Below, piece by piece: positions 1 through 9,556 of a stretch of DNA of 10,016 nt (position 1 is the stretch's first letter; every line of letters starts with the position of its first letter). The position numbers and the translations under genes were made by a program. The stretch covers positions 1 to 10,016 of the forward strand of contig JBGTLW010000112.1 of the NCBI GenBank assembly GCA_041743835.1, given 5' to 3'. Under the pieces are notes generated by a model, which did not search any database, was not told where the DNA came from, and saw nothing but the letters and a program-made list of their open reading frames with translations. The stretch is from JBGTLW01 sp041743835 (GTDB taxonomy: Bacteria > Planctomycetota > Phycisphaerae > Phycisphaerales > Phycisphaeraceae).

Positions 1-1
1 G

Positions 2-1342
2 CGCGTGACCAACCACAGCGACGCCCCAGCCGCAGCGACGGTCGGCGTGCTGATCGATGGGCGCACAGCCGGCAGCATGTACGTCGAGCTGGCCGCGCGA
101 GAGTCGCGCGAGCTGAGCTTCCCGGCAACCTTCGACGCGGAAGCCGAGCACCGCGTCACGTTCACGCTTGGCCGCGATGCGATGGAGTTGGACAATGAGC
201 TGCACATGGCCGTGCGGGCGTTGGCCCGCGTACCCGTCGCGCTGGTGGCAGATGACGACCCGGATGACCCGGGCACCGCCAGCTATTTCGTCACCCGCGC
301 ACTGGCACCCCGCGGCGACGCGCGCGACAGCTACGCGCTCACCCGCCTTCACAGCGGCAACATCACTGACGCCACGCTTCAAGACAGCCGGGTCGTCTTC
401 GTGACAGAACTGCAACGCTTCTCAAAGGAAACCAGCGATGCCCTGCTCCGCTACATCCAGCGTGGCGGGGCGCTGGTGGTGCTCGGCGGGGCAGGTGATA
501 ACAACCTGCACCTGATCGCGATGGAAAGCACTTCACCCGCTGGCGTACTGCCCTGGGTTCCCGGCCATGCTCATGAGTCCCCCGCTGACGCCAAGCCCCG
601 ACGGGTCACCCAGGGCCCGGGGCCATCACCCCTGCTGCACAACTTCGACCTCAACGCCAGCGAAGCGCTCGAACGCATCAACCTGCGGCGGGTCTGGCCT
701 ACGACACAGCTACGCGAGTCGGCGCGCGTCCTGCTGCAATTTGATGACGGCAGCCCCGCGCTTGCCGAGCGCGCGGTCGGGGATGGCAGGCTGGTCCTTG
801 CCGCGTTCAGCCCGGCGCACCGCGATGGCGACCTTGGCAAACACGGCGTTTTCGTCGCGCTCATCCAATCCCTGGCCGAGCAACTCCAACCCAGCTCCGC
901 CCCGCTCCACGATGCCGTCGTGGGCCAGAGCCTGCTGTTCACACCACAACAGAGCCTAAGCACCAACGGTGGCCCCGTCGTCGTGACCGACCCCGACGGC
1001 CAGCCCGTCACCGAAGCGACGATCGCAATGGGTGGCGGGCAGCCGGCCATCTCGATCCCTCGCCTCAATTCGCCGGGCTTTTACACGGCCACACAAGACA
1101 ATCGGCAACTCGGGCAGGTGGCGGTGAACCTTGACACACGCGAAAGCGACCTGCGCAGGCTCGATCCGGAGCGCGTCACCGATGCCCTGCGCGATGCGGA
1201 CATCACCACACACCTGCACGCCGCGGCCGAGGCGGAGGCGCCGCTACACGTCAAGCGTGTGCCGTTGTGGGGGTGGATGATGATCGCCGCGCTGGGGCTG
1301 CTTGCCACGGAGTTACTCATCCTGGGGGCACGGCGGCCATGA
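2..1342 (+). CDS. BatA-type membrane protein, C-terminal part (5' partial)
   Basis: This is the C-terminal 446 residues of a larger protein. The reading frame is open to the window edge and the GTG at 5 is internal, so the true start and the expected N-terminal BatA membrane domain and VWA domain lie upstream. Residues 12-75 (numbered from the first codon here) look like an Ig/CARDB-like beta domain, ending in the LDNE motif typical of this family. An amidotransferase-like Rossmann segment follows: VALVADDD near residue 80, then VVFVTEL and GGALVVLGG at about 131-163. No cysteine stands at the nucleophile position, so enzymatic activity is unlikely. A second beta region covers roughly 300-380. 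A single C-terminal membrane helix at about 422-441 ends in Arg-Arg-Pro, so the bulk of the visible part should be periplasmic. The stop overlaps the next start (ATGA, 1339-1342), implying coupled translation. The family assignment is from pattern recognition; the cellular function is unknown. Confidence 0.75.
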   Translation, partial: RVTNHSDAPAAATVGVLIDGRTAGSMYVELAARESRELSFPATFDAEAEHRVTFTLGRDAMELDNELHMAVRALARVPVALVADDDPDDPGTASYFVTRALAPRGDARDSYALTRLHSGNITDATLQDSRVVFVTELQRFSKETSDALLRYIQRGGALVVLGGAGDNNLHLIAMESTSPAGVLPWVPGHAHESPADAKPRRVTQGPGPSPLLHNFDLNASEALERINLRRVWPTTQLRESARVLLQFDDGSPALAERAVGDGRLVLAAFSPAHRDGDLGKHGVFVALIQSLAEQLQPSSAPLHDAVVGQSLLFTPQQSLSTNGGPVVVTDPDGQPVTEATIAMGGGQPAISIPRLNSPGFYTATQDNRQLGQVAVNLDTRESDLRRLDPERVTDALRDADITTHLHAAAEAEAPLHVKRVPLWGWMMIAALGLLATELLILGARRP

Positions 1343-3621
1343 TCCCACACGCACCGATCACCCTTGCACTGTTTTGGCGGCCGTTCATCGCGCCGACACC
1401 GCTGCTTCTGCTGGCTGCGGCGGTCGGGGTGCTGGCGGTGTGGGTGGGCGTGCGAACATACCGGCGGCACAGAGGGCTAAGCGTGACCGTGTGTGCGATG
1501 CGCCTGCTGCTGGTCGGGGCGGTCACGACGATCCTGATGGGCCCCAGCACGATGCCGCAAAGCTCCACGGAACCCGGCCGCAGCAGCCTGACGGTCATGC
1601 TCGACCTCTCCGCGTCCATGCAGACCAACGACATGCTCGGTGCGACACGCATCCGTTACGCGCTGGATCACTGGCTCACCGACAACCAACTCGCCGAACT
1701 CCAGGCATCGCATGAACTGCTACTGATCGGCTTTGACAGCAACGCGCGACGCATCGGCCCGGAGCTGCGAACGCTGCCCGATGGTGCGGCTGCGGCCGGG
1801 CAGACATCGCGCATCGCCCGCCTCGTGACCGACACGATCGCGTCCATGCCACAGCCAGCCCAGTCCCAAGACGCCGGCACGCTCGTGCTCATCAGCGACG
1901 GGCGCGACACCGCTTCGGACCCGTTCCAGACCCCGGCCCGCTACGCACGCAACAAGGGCATCCCGATCCACACCGTCACGCTCGGTGCTTCCAGCATCAG
2001 CCGTGATATCGCTGTGGTCGCCCAGCCGCGTCAGCCCTACCTGCTGGTGGGTGAGGCGGGCACGGTTACGGTGCGCATCATCCACGCCAACGTCGCGGGC
2101 ATGTCCACCCGTGTCACCCTGTCCACGGTGGACGGCCCGGTCATCGACGAGCGCGAGGTGCGGTTTGAGGAGGGCGCGCCCGTCACGCTCGACTTCCCGA
2201 TCACGCACGACGACCCCGGCAGCTACGCCTACCGCGTCAGCGCAGAGCCCCTTGCAGGCGAGACAATCATCAGCAACAACAGCCAGCCGGTGTTTGTCGA
2301 TGTGACGGATAAGCGGATGCAGGTGCTGATCCTCGAAGGGGAACCTTATTGGGATACCAAGTTCCTCGCGCACGCCCTGCGACTGGATGAGCGGATCGGT
2401 GTCACACAGATCACGCAAGTTGCCGAGGGCAGAAGCGAGACGATCCTCACGCGTGCCGAGGCTGTCGATTCTGTCTTGCCACGTGGCGTGGAGGACTTCG
2501 CGGCGTATGACGTGGTGGTGCTGGGCAAGTCGCTGGAGAACCTGCTCGGGCCGGAGGCGATCGCTGCGCTGCCCGCGTACGTGTCGGACCACGGCGGGCG
2601 TGTGGTCTTCGCGCGTGGTCGGGCGGTGGGTACGGACGACGCGAGCAAACGGGACAACGCCAACGCATTGGCGGCGCTGGAGCCGGTGGTCTGGGGCGAG
2701 GGTGTCAGTCTGGATGTGGCGCTTGCGATCACGCCAGAGGGCGCGTTGCATCCCGGATTGTTGTCGGCTCGGGGCGGCCTTGATGAAGCGCAACTGGCGC
2801 AGACACTGCCAGCGCTGCTGCGGCTGCCCCGCGTGTTGCGGGCCAAGCCCGCTGCTTCGGTGCTTGCCGAAGCCCGGCCTCAGGGCATGGCCACGGCTCA
2901 GGGGCAACCCGCGCTGGCGATCATGCCGTATGGCGATGGCATGGTGCTGGCGGTCCTGGGTGATGGGCTGTGGAAGTGGCGGCTGGCCGCGAGCCGCGAT
3001 CCGTCGCTGCTTGGGGTGTACGATCGCTTCTGGGCCGGCATGGTGCGGTGGCTAGTTATGGGCAGCGACTATGTGCCCGGCCAAGAGCTTTCGCTCAGGC
3101 TCGCCACGCGGAGTGTGCAGGTCGGGCAGACGATGACATTCGACGTGACCAGCCGAACCCCGCTGGACACCGAAGCAGTCACTGCCACCGTCACCGACAG
3201 CGCCGGCCAATCGCACCGCGTCGCGCTGCAGCCGGTCGCGGGTTCTCCCATGCGACACCGCGGCAGCCTCGACGTGCAATCAGCGGGTGTGCATACCGTA
3301 TCTGTAGCGCCTTCGCCTCAGCCACAGCCCCCAGATCAAACACCACTGCTGGCTCAGTTCAACGCGTATGAGTTGGACCAGGAGCGCTTGCACAATGCCG
3401 CGAACCCGCAAGCCATGCGCAGCCTGGCTGAGCTCTCAGGCGGCCGCGTGCTGGACCCCACGCGCCCGGGCGATCTGCTTGCGGTGCTTGAGCAGCAGCG
3501 TACCGCGATGATCGTCCCGCCGCGGGCGGAATATGTGTGGGATCACGGCGGGATACTCGCGTTGCTGTTGCTCTGGGCCGGTGCGGAGTGGATCATCCGC
3601 AAACAGGGGGGGTTGCTATGA
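1339..3621 (+). CDS. VWA-domain membrane protein with degenerate amidotransferase-like domain
   Basis: This is a 760-residue membrane protein. Two N-terminal membrane helices (about 18-38 and 48-70) precede a von Willebrand factor A domain. Its MIDAS metal site appears complete: D89-x-S91-x-S93, a candidate Thr at 156 and D187 in SDGRDT, so divalent-metal ligand binding is expected. An Ig-like domain follows at about 228-320. Next is a class I amidotransferase-like fold starting at LILEGEPYWD (E333-W338) with GGRVVFARGR in its core; the catalytic Cys is absent, so it is probably a binding fold. Another beta region precedes a last membrane helix at about 738-753 with a basic tail. The ATG at 1339 is preferred over the in-frame ATG at 1267 because it starts directly at the hydrophobic N-terminus and makes an ATGA overlap with the previous stop. 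It overlaps the next gene in the same way. Such proteins occur in Bat/MoxR-type clusters; the role here is inferred to be envelope assembly or stress related and is unproven. Confidence 0.85.
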   Translation: MIPHAPITLALFWRPFIAPTPLLLLAAAVGVLAVWVGVRTYRRHRGLSVTVCAMRLLLVGAVTTILMGPSTMPQSSTEPGRSSLTVMLDLSASMQTNDMLGATRIRYALDHWLTDNQLAELQASHELLLIGFDSNARRIGPELRTLPDGAAAAGQTSRIARLVTDTIASMPQPAQSQDAGTLVLISDGRDTASDPFQTPARYARNKGIPIHTVTLGASSISRDIAVVAQPRQPYLLVGEAGTVTVRIIHANVAGMSTRVTLSTVDGPVIDEREVRFEEGAPVTLDFPITHDDPGSYAYRVSAEPLAGETIISNNSQPVFVDVTDKRMQVLILEGEPYWDTKFLAHALRLDERIGVTQITQVAEGRSETILTRAEAVDSVLPRGVEDFAAYDVVVLGKSLENLLGPEAIAALPAYVSDHGGRVVFARGRAVGTDDASKRDNANALAALEPVVWGEGVSLDVALAITPEGALHPGLLSARGGLDEAQLAQTLPALLRLPRVLRAKPAASVLAEARPQGMATAQGQPALAIMPYGDGMVLAVLGDGLWKWRLAASRDPSLLGVYDRFWAGMVRWLVMGSDYVPGQELSLRLATRSVQVGQTMTFDVTSRTPLDTEAVTATVTDSAGQSHRVALQPVAGSPMRHRGSLDVQSAGVHTVSVAPSPQPQPPDQTPLLAQFNAYELDQERLHNAANPQAMRSLAELSGGRVLDPTRPGDLLAVLEQQRTAMIVPPRAEYVWDHGGILALLLLWAGAEWIIRKQGGLL

Positions 3622-6557
3622 ACCACGACACGATCCACACCCTGATCCGGCAATCGCAGCGGCTGCTTGTCCTGTCGCGGTTGGCGACACGCGGGCTTGT
3701 CGCTGCGGCTTGTCTGGTCGTGCTGGCGCTCGCGGTGATCGTGTGTGATGCGATGCTTGGCCTGCCGCCGGGCGCGCTGGTGATGCTCGATGGGGTGCTG
3801 CTGAGCGCGGCGGCCTTCGCGCTGGTGGCGATGGCATCGGCGGCTACAAGCGGGGGAAGCCAAGGGGTCCGCGGGTTCCTGAGTTTTCGGCCGATTGGCG
3901 CGGTGCCTATCGCGCGGCTGCTGGAGCAGCGGCTGTTGCTGCGTAACTCCGTGCTGGTCAACGCGATCGACCTGTCACGCGACCACCACACCGGGAGCGC
4001 GCAACTTGCGGCTCTGGCGGTACAGCACGGCAATGACCTGGCCGCGACCATACAGCCCACACGCATCATCGACTGGCAGGAGCTCCGGCTTGTGACGATG
4101 CGCTGCGGGGCTGTGCTGCTCGCGGTGGCGGTCGTCTCCATGCTGCTGCCCAGCGGGGTGTTCAGCGCGGTGGTGCCACGGCTGCTCGAGCCGATGGGCG
4201 ACCACCCGCCCTTCACCCGCCTCAAGTTCAGCGTGCAGATCGAGCCCGCACCCGCGTATCACGGCCAATCCATCACACTGACCGCCAACCTCACAGGCCC
4301 GCTCCTGCCCGACAAGGCCGAGCTTGTGTTCATCAACGACGACAACACCCGGCAGCGCGTGTTGATGCAGCGAATGAACCCGCCTGCGACAATCGACTCG
4401 CCCCCGTCCGAAGCTGTGGCGTACCAGTTCCGCATCGACCGCGCGGAGGTGTCTCGCACCTTCTATATCGATACGCCAGAGGGCCGCAGCAAGCGATACA
4501 CCGCGACGGTGCTGCCCGTGCCACGGTTTGAGAAGGTTGGCGTCACGTACCACTACCCGGCATACACGGGGTGGGAGCCGGTGTCCGGCCCGGTGCGGGC
4601 CCCCGGTGTGCGCGCGCTGCGTGGGACATCCGTCACGCTGACGGTCGCCAGCAACGTGGCGCTATCGGGCGGGACGCTGCGGATCTCGCGCGATGATGGT
4701 GCAGCGGAAGCTATCGCGCTTGTGCCGGATCAGGCAGACCCCAAGCAGGCGTCTGCAACTTTTGTGGCTGATACGGATGCAACGCTGAGTATGACGCTGC
4801 GCGCGCACGACGGCACACCCAGCGATAACCCTTATGAAACACAGCTTTTCGCGATCGCGGATGAGCCGCCACGCATTACCATCACCGAGCCGGGGGCCAG
4901 GCTGATGGTTCCCGAGGGCTGGATCGTGGAAGTACGCGTGCGAGCGTGGGATGACATCGCGATCGATCGTATAGAGCTGTCGCACCACCTGCGCGGACAA
5001 GTCCCCGCCGTTCAACCGCTGGAAATCGTGGCGGCCGCGCGCGGGCCTCAGCAAGCCACCGCGACAACGCGACTGGACATGGCCGCACTGGGAGCGAAGG
5101 CAGGGGACGTGCTGACTTACCACGCGATCGCGTATGACCGCAACCCCAGCGGGGAGGGCTACGGCGAGTCCGCGATGCACACGATCCACGTCGTGTCGGA
5201 GGATGACTATCTCGATGCCGAGCGCGCGCGTTACCGCATCGAGGACATCAACAAAGAGTTTGCCGCAATCCGGGACCGGCTCGATGCCCTCGAAGCCCAG
5301 CGCGATGCCATCCTCGCTCGGCTCGATGCGCTGCAGGACCAACTCGAACCAAACCAGGCGATGTCCGATGCGCAGCGCAACGAGCTGGATGCCTTGGATC
5401 GCCAACTCACGCGCTACACGCGCGACACATCTCGGTTGATAGAAGAACTGCAAGGTCGTGTCGAAAAGCCGGAACTCTATGCGATGGAAGGCGCGTACAC
5501 CGCTTTGCTCGCCCGGCTGGCGGCTCAGCTACAAGCCCAGGTCACCGCTGCGGAGCAGGTGCAATCGCGTGGCAGGCCGTTGCACGCGGAGGATGACGCA
5601 TCAGCGCACAAACCATTTACCGAAGCGGCTGAGCGCTTCCGTGAAACAGTGGAACCCTTCAGCAAGCCCGACAAAGAACAACGCGGCCAAATGGCGGGTG
5701 ACCTTGCATCGCTTGGCCTCGCTGAGGGTCTGCTGATGGCGGGTCAACGGCTGCGCGACGCTATCGAGCAGCAGCAAACCATCGCCGAGCAATTGGCAGA
5801 CTTCAAGGACCGCCCCGCTCCCCTCACCCCCGCTGAATTGGAAGCGCTGGCACGGCTGGGCCAGCGCCAGACGGCGCACGCGGCCGAGCTTGTCGCGGCA
5901 ACGCAGCAGTTGCGTGACGCGGCTGACACCGTCGCCGAGCGCCTACCGAACATGGCTAAAGGCGCGAGAGAACTCGCGGCACAGATCGATGCGTCGAGCG
6001 CGCTCACGGACATGCGGGCTGCGGGTGAGAGGGCCGCTGCAGGCGACAGCGCGGCGGCGCACGCCACAGCCCAACACGCGGCGGACAAACTGGACGCGCT
6101 TCTTCACGACATCGGCGACCTACCCGCTCAAGGCGCGGGTGACCTGGATGGCAGCTTCAGCCTGCCCCGCGAACAGTTGGGCCAAGCCCTCGCGCAGATG
6201 GCGCAGAGCCAGGGCCTGCCGCCACGCGGGGAACAGCAGGGGCAGGCCGGCGGGGATGGCTCCAGCGATGCCTCACAAGACATGGAGTTGCAAGGCCAAG
6301 CAAGCGACACCCGCGATGGCAGCAGCGAAACGCCCCGGTCCGGAGGCGATGGCCAGGGCGAGGGCGAAGCCCGGGGCACGGGCGCAGTCGAGTTCCTCAA
6401 CCCGTCGGAACTGCTGGAGCCCGGCGACACCACCGCCGCCGGGGGCGCAGCCACGACGGTGTTCGGCGTGCCGATGCAGTACCGCGACGACGCCCGTGCG
6501 TATTTCCGCCGCCTGGCGGAGGACCACGCAAACGTTGCACCCCCTGCCAATGACTGA
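3618..6557 (+). CDS. Large DUF4175-like membrane protein with Ig-like, coiled-coil and Gly/Gln-rich regions
   Basis: This is a 979-residue protein. Membrane helices are predicted at about 26-44, 51-73 and 158-180. A long, probably periplasmic part follows, built of beta-rich Ig/cadherin-like modules: about 198-300, 308-410, and 417-520, the last including VRAWDDIAIDRIELSH. A charged helical region begins at about 528 (DDYLDAERARYR) and continues as predicted coiled coil to about 625, with more Ala/Gln-rich helix to about 860. A disordered Gly/Gln/Ser-rich linker spans about 867-920, and a short terminal segment reads YRDDARAYFRRLAED. This order matches the DUF4175-like proteins in planctomycete VWA clusters, although the family name is less certain than the architecture. 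The start at 3618 overlaps the previous stop by ATGA and has a G-rich run (3605-3612) five bases upstream; the ATG at 3537 lies inside the previous gene. It is probably a structural scaffold or coiled-coil partner of the VWA proteins. No catalytic motif is visible. Confidence 0.8.
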   Translation: MNHDTIHTLIRQSQRLLVLSRLATRGLVAAACLVVLALAVIVCDAMLGLPPGALVMLDGVLLSAAAFALVAMASAATSGGSQGVRGFLSFRPIGAVPIARLLEQRLLLRNSVLVNAIDLSRDHHTGSAQLAALAVQHGNDLAATIQPTRIIDWQELRLVTMRCGAVLLAVAVVSMLLPSGVFSAVVPRLLEPMGDHPPFTRLKFSVQIEPAPAYHGQSITLTANLTGPLLPDKAELVFINDDNTRQRVLMQRMNPPATIDSPPSEAVAYQFRIDRAEVSRTFYIDTPEGRSKRYTATVLPVPRFEKVGVTYHYPAYTGWEPVSGPVRAPGVRALRGTSVTLTVASNVALSGGTLRISRDDGAAEAIALVPDQADPKQASATFVADTDATLSMTLRAHDGTPSDNPYETQLFAIADEPPRITITEPGARLMVPEGWIVEVRVRAWDDIAIDRIELSHHLRGQVPAVQPLEIVAAARGPQQATATTRLDMAALGAKAGDVLTYHAIAYDRNPSGEGYGESAMHTIHVVSEDDYLDAERARYRIEDINKEFAAIRDRLDALEAQRDAILARLDALQDQLEPNQAMSDAQRNELDALDRQLTRYTRDTSRLIEELQGRVEKPELYAMEGAYTALLARLAAQLQAQVTAAEQVQSRGRPLHAEDDASAHKPFTEAAERFRETVEPFSKPDKEQRGQMAGDLASLGLAEGLLMAGQRLRDAIEQQQTIAEQLADFKDRPAPLTPAELEALARLGQRQTAHAAELVAATQQLRDAADTVAERLPNMAKGARELAAQIDASSALTDMRAAGERAAAGDSAAAHATAQHAADKLDALLHDIGDLPAQGAGDLDGSFSLPREQLGQALAQMAQSQGLPPRGEQQGQAGGDGSSDASQDMELQGQASDTRDGSSETPRSGGDGQGEGEARGTGAVEFLNPSELLEPGDTTAAGGAATTVFGVPMQYRDDARAYFRRLAEDHANVAPPAND

Positions 6558-6573
6558 GCCGGCGCTCTATAAT
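6544..6573 (+). promoter_or_regulatory. Candidate sigma70-type promoter for the DUF4159 gene
   Basis: A perfect TATAAT at 6568-6573 sits 18 bases after CTGCCA at 6544-6549, which matches the -35 consensus at 4 of 6 positions. Transcription would begin near 6580, just upstream of the ATG at 6584. The element lies at the very end of the preceding gene and in the short gap after it. In a GC-rich sequence a perfect -10 box is uncommon, but it includes the first bases of the alternative start codon at 6572 and could be coincidental. Confidence 0.35.
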
Positions 6574-7288
6574 GCAGCAAGCTATGCAGAACACCCTCCG
6601 CCTGATCGCGACGCTCGCCTGCTGCCTGACGCTGTTCATCGGCATCTCGATCGCATTGGGTCAAGATGCTGTGGTTCCCTCGACGCCGGAGGATGAGGCC
6701 GGGCTGGTCCGCACCGCCAACCTGATCTATGCCGGGGACAAGTCTTCGGTCTGTTTTGCGGATGCGTTCCTGACCCAGATCAGCCGCGAAACCAACATCA
6801 AGACAACCCGCCGCTTCGACACGATCCGGCTCGACTCGGACGACCTCTTCGACTACCCCTTCGCGGTGATGACCGGCGAGGGCGTGTTCACGCTCACGCA
6901 AGCCCAGCGAGAGAACCTGCGGGACTATCTGGTCAACGGCGGCTTCGTGATCGCCTCGGCGGGGTGCAGCTCGAAGGACTGGCACGCATCGATCGAGAAA
7001 GAAATAGCGGCGCTCTTCCCCGATAACCCGCTATTCACGCTCGACGCCAAGCACCCGATCTTCCACACGGTGTACGACATCACCTCTTCCAAGTACAGGA
7101 CCGGCGAAGACAAGCTCCCGCTGCTCAAGGGCCTTGAGCTCGACGGCCGCACCGTGCTGGTGCTGTCGCCCGACGGGCTCAACGACAGCACCAACGCCGG
7201 CCCCGATTGCTGCTGCTGCGGTGGCAACGAGATCAGGTCCGCCAAGCTTCTCAACGTCAATATCCTCGCCTACGCCCTGACACACTGA
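6572..7288 (+). CDS. Exported DUF4159 domain protein
   Basis: This is a 238-residue secreted or membrane-anchored protein. A signal peptide covers about residues 1-30, with a hydrophobic core and an ALG|QD cleavage site. The mature part matches the DUF4159 family: RTANLIYAGD near the start, DSDDLFDYPFAVMTGEG, the glycine-rich LVNGGFVIASAGCSS, then HPIFHTVYDI, and a conserved-looking end NVNILAYALTH. The fold resembles a class I amidotransferase, but no glutaminase triad is evident. Four consecutive cysteines (213-216) precede GGNEIRSAK. They could bind metal or form disulfides in the periplasm. It follows the DUF4175-like gene after 14 bases, so it may be cotranscribed with it. Neither candidate start (ATG 6572 or ATG 6584) has a clear ribosome binding site. 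The shorter one would fit the TATAAT-driven, almost leaderless transcript. DUF4159 proteins commonly accompany MoxR/VWA clusters; the biochemical role is unknown. Confidence 0.85.
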   Translation: MQQAMQNTLRLIATLACCLTLFIGISIALGQDAVVPSTPEDEAGLVRTANLIYAGDKSSVCFADAFLTQISRETNIKTTRRFDTIRLDSDDLFDYPFAVMTGEGVFTLTQAQRENLRDYLVNGGFVIASAGCSSKDWHASIEKEIAALFPDNPLFTLDAKHPIFHTVYDITSSKYRTGEDKLPLLKGLELDGRTVLVLSPDGLNDSTNAGPDCCCCGGNEIRSAKLLNVNILAYALTH

Positions 7289-7322
7289 GCCGCAGCATGT
7301 CAGGCATGGCCTGTTTCGCGGC
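7289..7322 (+). terminator. Weak candidate hairpin after the VWA/DUF4159 cluster
   Basis: CAGGC at 7301-7305 pairs with GCCTG at 7309-7313 across an ATG loop and is followed by TTT. Outer arms GCCGC (7289-7293) and GCGGC (7318-7322) could extend the structure. It starts immediately after the stop codon, the right place for a terminator, but the inner stem is only five pairs and there is no real U-tract. It may instead be a processing or stability structure, or chance. Confidence 0.2.
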
Positions 7323-7390
7323 GTGCCTTGCCCGCAGCACCCGCTACCATTTCGCACGCAACTTGTACCGATTTTCAACGCTCCTTAACG

Positions 7391-7417
7391 CTATCGCGGC
7401 GGTTGTGACCCTATCGC
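7391..7417 (+). repeat. CTATCGC direct repeat pair upstream of acs
   Basis: Two identical 7-base copies of CTATCGC lie at 7391-7397 and 7411-7417. Their start-to-start distance is exactly 20 bases, about two helical turns, so a regulator could bind both on the same DNA face. The second copy lies in the spacer of the weak promoter candidate. This is a possible operator for acetate-responsive control of acs, but no known regulator site is recognised. Confidence 0.3.
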
Positions 7418-7431
7418 ACTCAGCGTAAGCT
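7403..7431 (+). promoter_or_regulatory. acs: Weak promoter candidate for acs
   Basis: TTGTGA (7403-7408, 4 of 6 matches to the -35 consensus) is separated by 17 bases from TAAGCT (7426-7431, 3 of 6 matches to the -10 consensus). The resulting leader would be about 30 bases and would contain the strong ribosome binding site. CACAAT at 7437-7442 is an alternative -10 box without a good partner. acs should have its own promoter because 180 bases separate it from the upstream cluster, but the exact site is uncertain. Confidence 0.25.
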
Positions 7432-7455
7432 GTGGGCACAATCGGCACCCCTTAC

Positions 7456-7460
7456 AGGAG
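7456..7460 (+). promoter_or_regulatory. acs: Ribosome binding site of acs
   Basis: AGGAG lies eight bases before the ATG at 7469. It is the clearest Shine-Dalgarno sequence in the window, and it fixes the start of acs. The cluster upstream and the module downstream have only weak or no such signals, which suggests acs is translated independently and efficiently. Confidence 0.75.
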
Positions 7461-7468
7461 TCTTAAGG

Positions 7469-9547
<2,079 letters not shown>

Positions 9548-9556
9548 GCCCAAGCT

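Noticed and set aside
5..7. GTG at 5 as the start of the first gene
   Set aside because: The frame is open upstream to the edge, the protein begins in the middle of a beta domain, and the expected N-terminal BatA and VWA parts are missing.
1267..1338. Upstream in-frame ATG extending the VWA gene by 24 residues
   Set aside because: It would overlap the previous gene by 76 bases and add a non-conserved-looking segment before the hydrophobic N-terminus. ATG 1339 gives the ATGA overlap.
1720..2907. 395-codon open frame on the minus strand inside the VWA gene
   Set aside because: The + strand frame has a VWA domain, MIDAS residues and membrane helices. The minus frame has no recognisable domain and is a usual high-GC antisense shadow.
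4662..5453. 263-codon minus-strand open frame inside the DUF4175-like gene
   Set aside because: No motif or start signal; it is explained by third-position GC bias of the sense gene.
6128..6985. 285-codon minus-strand open frame across the DUF4175-like/DUF4159 junction
   Set aside because: It spans two real genes and their junction, has a low-complexity translation and no family resemblance.
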